Assembly: GCF_029212575.1 (NCBI RefSeq)
Contig: NZ_JARGPK010000020.1
Location: 1 to 46,073 of the forward strand
Reading direction: 5' to 3'
Source: Antarcticimicrobium sp.
Lineage (GTDB): Bacteria > Pseudomonadota > Alphaproteobacteria > Rhodobacterales > Rhodobacteraceae
DNA: 46,073 bases
Both the position numbers and the translations under genes were made by a program. The notes under the pieces are model-generated. The model saw only the letters and a list, made by a program, of their open reading frames with translations. It did not search any database and was not told the origin of the DNA. Position 1 is the stretch's first letter. Each line of letters begins with the position of its first letter. Below are positions 44,973 to 46,073 of this stretch, one piece after another.

Positions 44973-45758
44973 TCAGTGGCTCAGAGAGGCATATAGGGCG
45001 ATCGCAGCGGCATTGGAGACGTTGAGAGAGCCGAATCCGCCGGCTGCGTCAATCTTGACCAAATGATCCACGGTGTCCTTGGTCTTGGGGCGCAGGCCCG
45101 GCCCTTCGGCCCCCAGCACCAGCGCCACGGGGCGGTCGCGGAGCCCGTCCAGCGCGGCCTCGATGGTCTGTTCGGCCTCGCCATCCAGCCCCAGCACCAG
45201 GAACCCCATGCCCTGCAACTCGGTGATCGCCTCGGACAGGTTGCGCAGCCGCAGATAGGGCTGGCGTTCCAGTGCACCGCTGGCGGTCTTGGCCAGCGCG
45301 CCGGTCTCGGGCGCGGAATGATGCCGCGTGCCGATCACCGCGCTGGCGCCCAGCACCTCGGCGCTGCGCAGGATGGCGCCCACGTTATGCGGGTCGGTCA
45401 CCCGGTCGAGCAGGATCACCCGCGGCGGCATCCCCTCGGACGCGCGCCCGATGCAGAACTCGGCCAGGCCGCCCCAACCCAGCGGCTTGACCTCAAGCGC
45501 CGCGCCCTGATGCACTGACCCGGGGTCGATCGGCGCGGTAAAGCTGCGCGGATCGGCCATCTCCGGGGTGATCCCGGCCTCGGCAATGGCCTCGGCCAGC
45601 TTGTCCTGCGCGTTGCGGGTGACGATCAGGCGCAGCTTTTCCCGACGCGGGTTCATCAGCGCGTCACGCACCGCGTGCAGGCCGAACAGCCAGACCGTTT
45701 CAGAGCCAGCCGCCTTGCGGGCCTGCTCTTTTTCGACCACCCATTTGGGTTTCTTCAT
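44973..45758 (-). CDS. rlmB: 23S rRNA 2'-O-ribose guanosine methyltransferase (TrmH family)
   Basis: A 261-residue SPOUT methyltransferase. An N-terminal substrate-binding domain (LFGLHAVRDALMNPRREKLRL) precedes the catalytic domain with its three motifs: VTDPHNVGAILRSAEVLGA (motif 1), LVLGAEGPGL (motif 2) and GSLNVSNAAAIALY (motif 3), forming the trefoil knot. RlmB methylates G2251 of 23S rRNA; TrmH relatives modify tRNA, so the target is by family only. Start ATG 45758 gives the conserved MKKPKWVVEKE. Confidence 0.92.
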   Translation of the reverse strand: MKKPKWVVEKEQARKAAGSETVWLFGLHAVRDALMNPRREKLRLIVTRNAQDKLAEAIAEAGITPEMADPRSFTAPIDPGSVHQGAALEVKPLGWGGLAEFCIGRASEGMPPRVILLDRVTDPHNVGAILRSAEVLGASAVIGTRHHSAPETGALAKTASGALERQPYLRLRNLSEAITELQGMGFLVLGLDGEAEQTIEAALDGLRDRPVALVLGAEGPGLRPKTKDTVDHLVKIDAAGGFGSLNVSNAAAIALYASLSH

Positions 45759-45883
45759 CCTCGCCCCCACATCCGAAAACCGGGGCCCGGACAGGGCCCG
45801 CGGGGCGGCGGATTTTCCTGTTGACGCCCCTTGAGCGCGCTTGTAATCACGCCTGCACATCCGGCGCAACCGCGCAGGTGGAT

Positions 45884-45967
45884 GGGCGACAGGCCGCAAG
45901 GTGTGGCAGGGGACTGTAACTCCCTCGCGGAGACGCACGCCTGGTTCGATTCCAGGGTCGCCCACCA
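45884..45967 (+). tRNA. tRNA-Tyr(GUA)
   Basis: An 84-nt class II tRNA. Acceptor arm GGGCGAC pairs with GTCGCCC, discriminator A and encoded CCA (45965-45967). Anticodon loop CTGTAAC gives GUA on a GGGGA/TCCCT stem, the T arm is CCTGGTTCGATTCCAGG, and a long variable arm follows the anticodon stem. It is divergent from rlmB. Confidence 0.96.
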
Positions 45968-45982
45968 TTCCCTCCCTCTCCG

Positions 45983-46030
45983 TTTTTCCGGCGAAGACTT
46001 TTTCCGGCGAAGACTTTTTCCGGCGATGAC
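45983..46030. repeat. Three 16-bp tandem repeats after tRNA-Tyr
   Basis: Unit TTTTTCCGGCGAAGAC is repeated at 45983-45998, 45999-46014 and 46015-46030, the third with one change (GATGAC). A degenerate fourth (CTTTATCCGACG) may follow. It begins 16 bases after the tRNA end and its T-rich runs may also serve as terminator. Confidence 0.8.
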
Positions 46031-46073
46031 CTTTATCCGACGTTGGCCTTCCGCCGCGCAGCGGGGATTTTCC

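Overview
The window is GC-rich chromosomal DNA of an alphaproteobacterium, most probably of the Rhodobacteraceae/Roseobacteraceae. This rests on the content and layout of several blocks (DacA-Tmk-HolB-TatD-PhnP-like hydrolase; hisB-hisH-hisA-hisF-hisE with DUF2147 genes between), the alphaproteobacterial type of SdhE and ThyX neighbourhoods, and frequent ATGA/GTGA start-stop overlaps. It is an inference from gene content; no 16S rRNA gene is present.

Layout. 1-1889: an accessory edge with an IS6-family insertion sequence running off the left end, a RecQ-type helicase cut by it, a divergent XRE regulator and a long gene-poor stretch. 1890-7114: a cytoplasmic seven-PAS histidine kinase, a stand-alone receiver and a receiver-adenylyl cyclase in one operon. 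7115-8306: the 3' remnant of a large serine recombinase and tRNA-Ser(UGA). 8527-14042: SPOR lipoprotein, D,D-carboxypeptidase, thymidylate kinase, DNA polymerase III delta', TatD and a PhnP-like hydrolase, a tightly packed housekeeping run. 14083-17100: an AEC transporter and ThrS, closed by a strong terminator. 17320-19872: a bufferin-type operon (DUF2282 precursor peptide, DUF692/MNIO oxidase, DUF2063 partner, DoxX membrane protein), a ribosomally made, post-translationally modified metal-handling peptide system. 19893-23761: small stress-type genes, then an AT-rich gene of unknown function coupled to thyX.

23962-26416: a surface-type lipoprotein with a TPR/beta-barrel Slam-like exporter. 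26492-32869: glyoxalase I, two DUF1194 von Willebrand-like proteins, a MarR regulator, sdhE with an XRE regulator, an aminotransferase, a lone Lrp-type effector domain and a DUF2157 membrane protein. 32929-39376: the histidine genes hisB, hisH, hisA, hisF, hisE, interrupted by oppositely oriented DUF2147 genes, one of which arose by a tandem duplication that also copied the first 25 bases of hisA. 39456-46073: BenE-type permease, DadA-type oxidoreductase, a cloverleaf-forming intergenic repeat, MtfA-type peptidase, CoA-binding protein, a possible structured RNA, YHS protein, a zinc-ribbon protein with an apparent AUU start, RlmB and tRNA-Tyr.

The strongest candidates for special biology are the bufferin operon, the lipoprotein/Slam pair, the PAS kinase to cyclase relay, the cloverleaf repeat at 41994-42052 and the AT-rich membrane-coiled-coil gene at 21823-22860. 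None was checked against a database; family names come from recognising motifs by eye.
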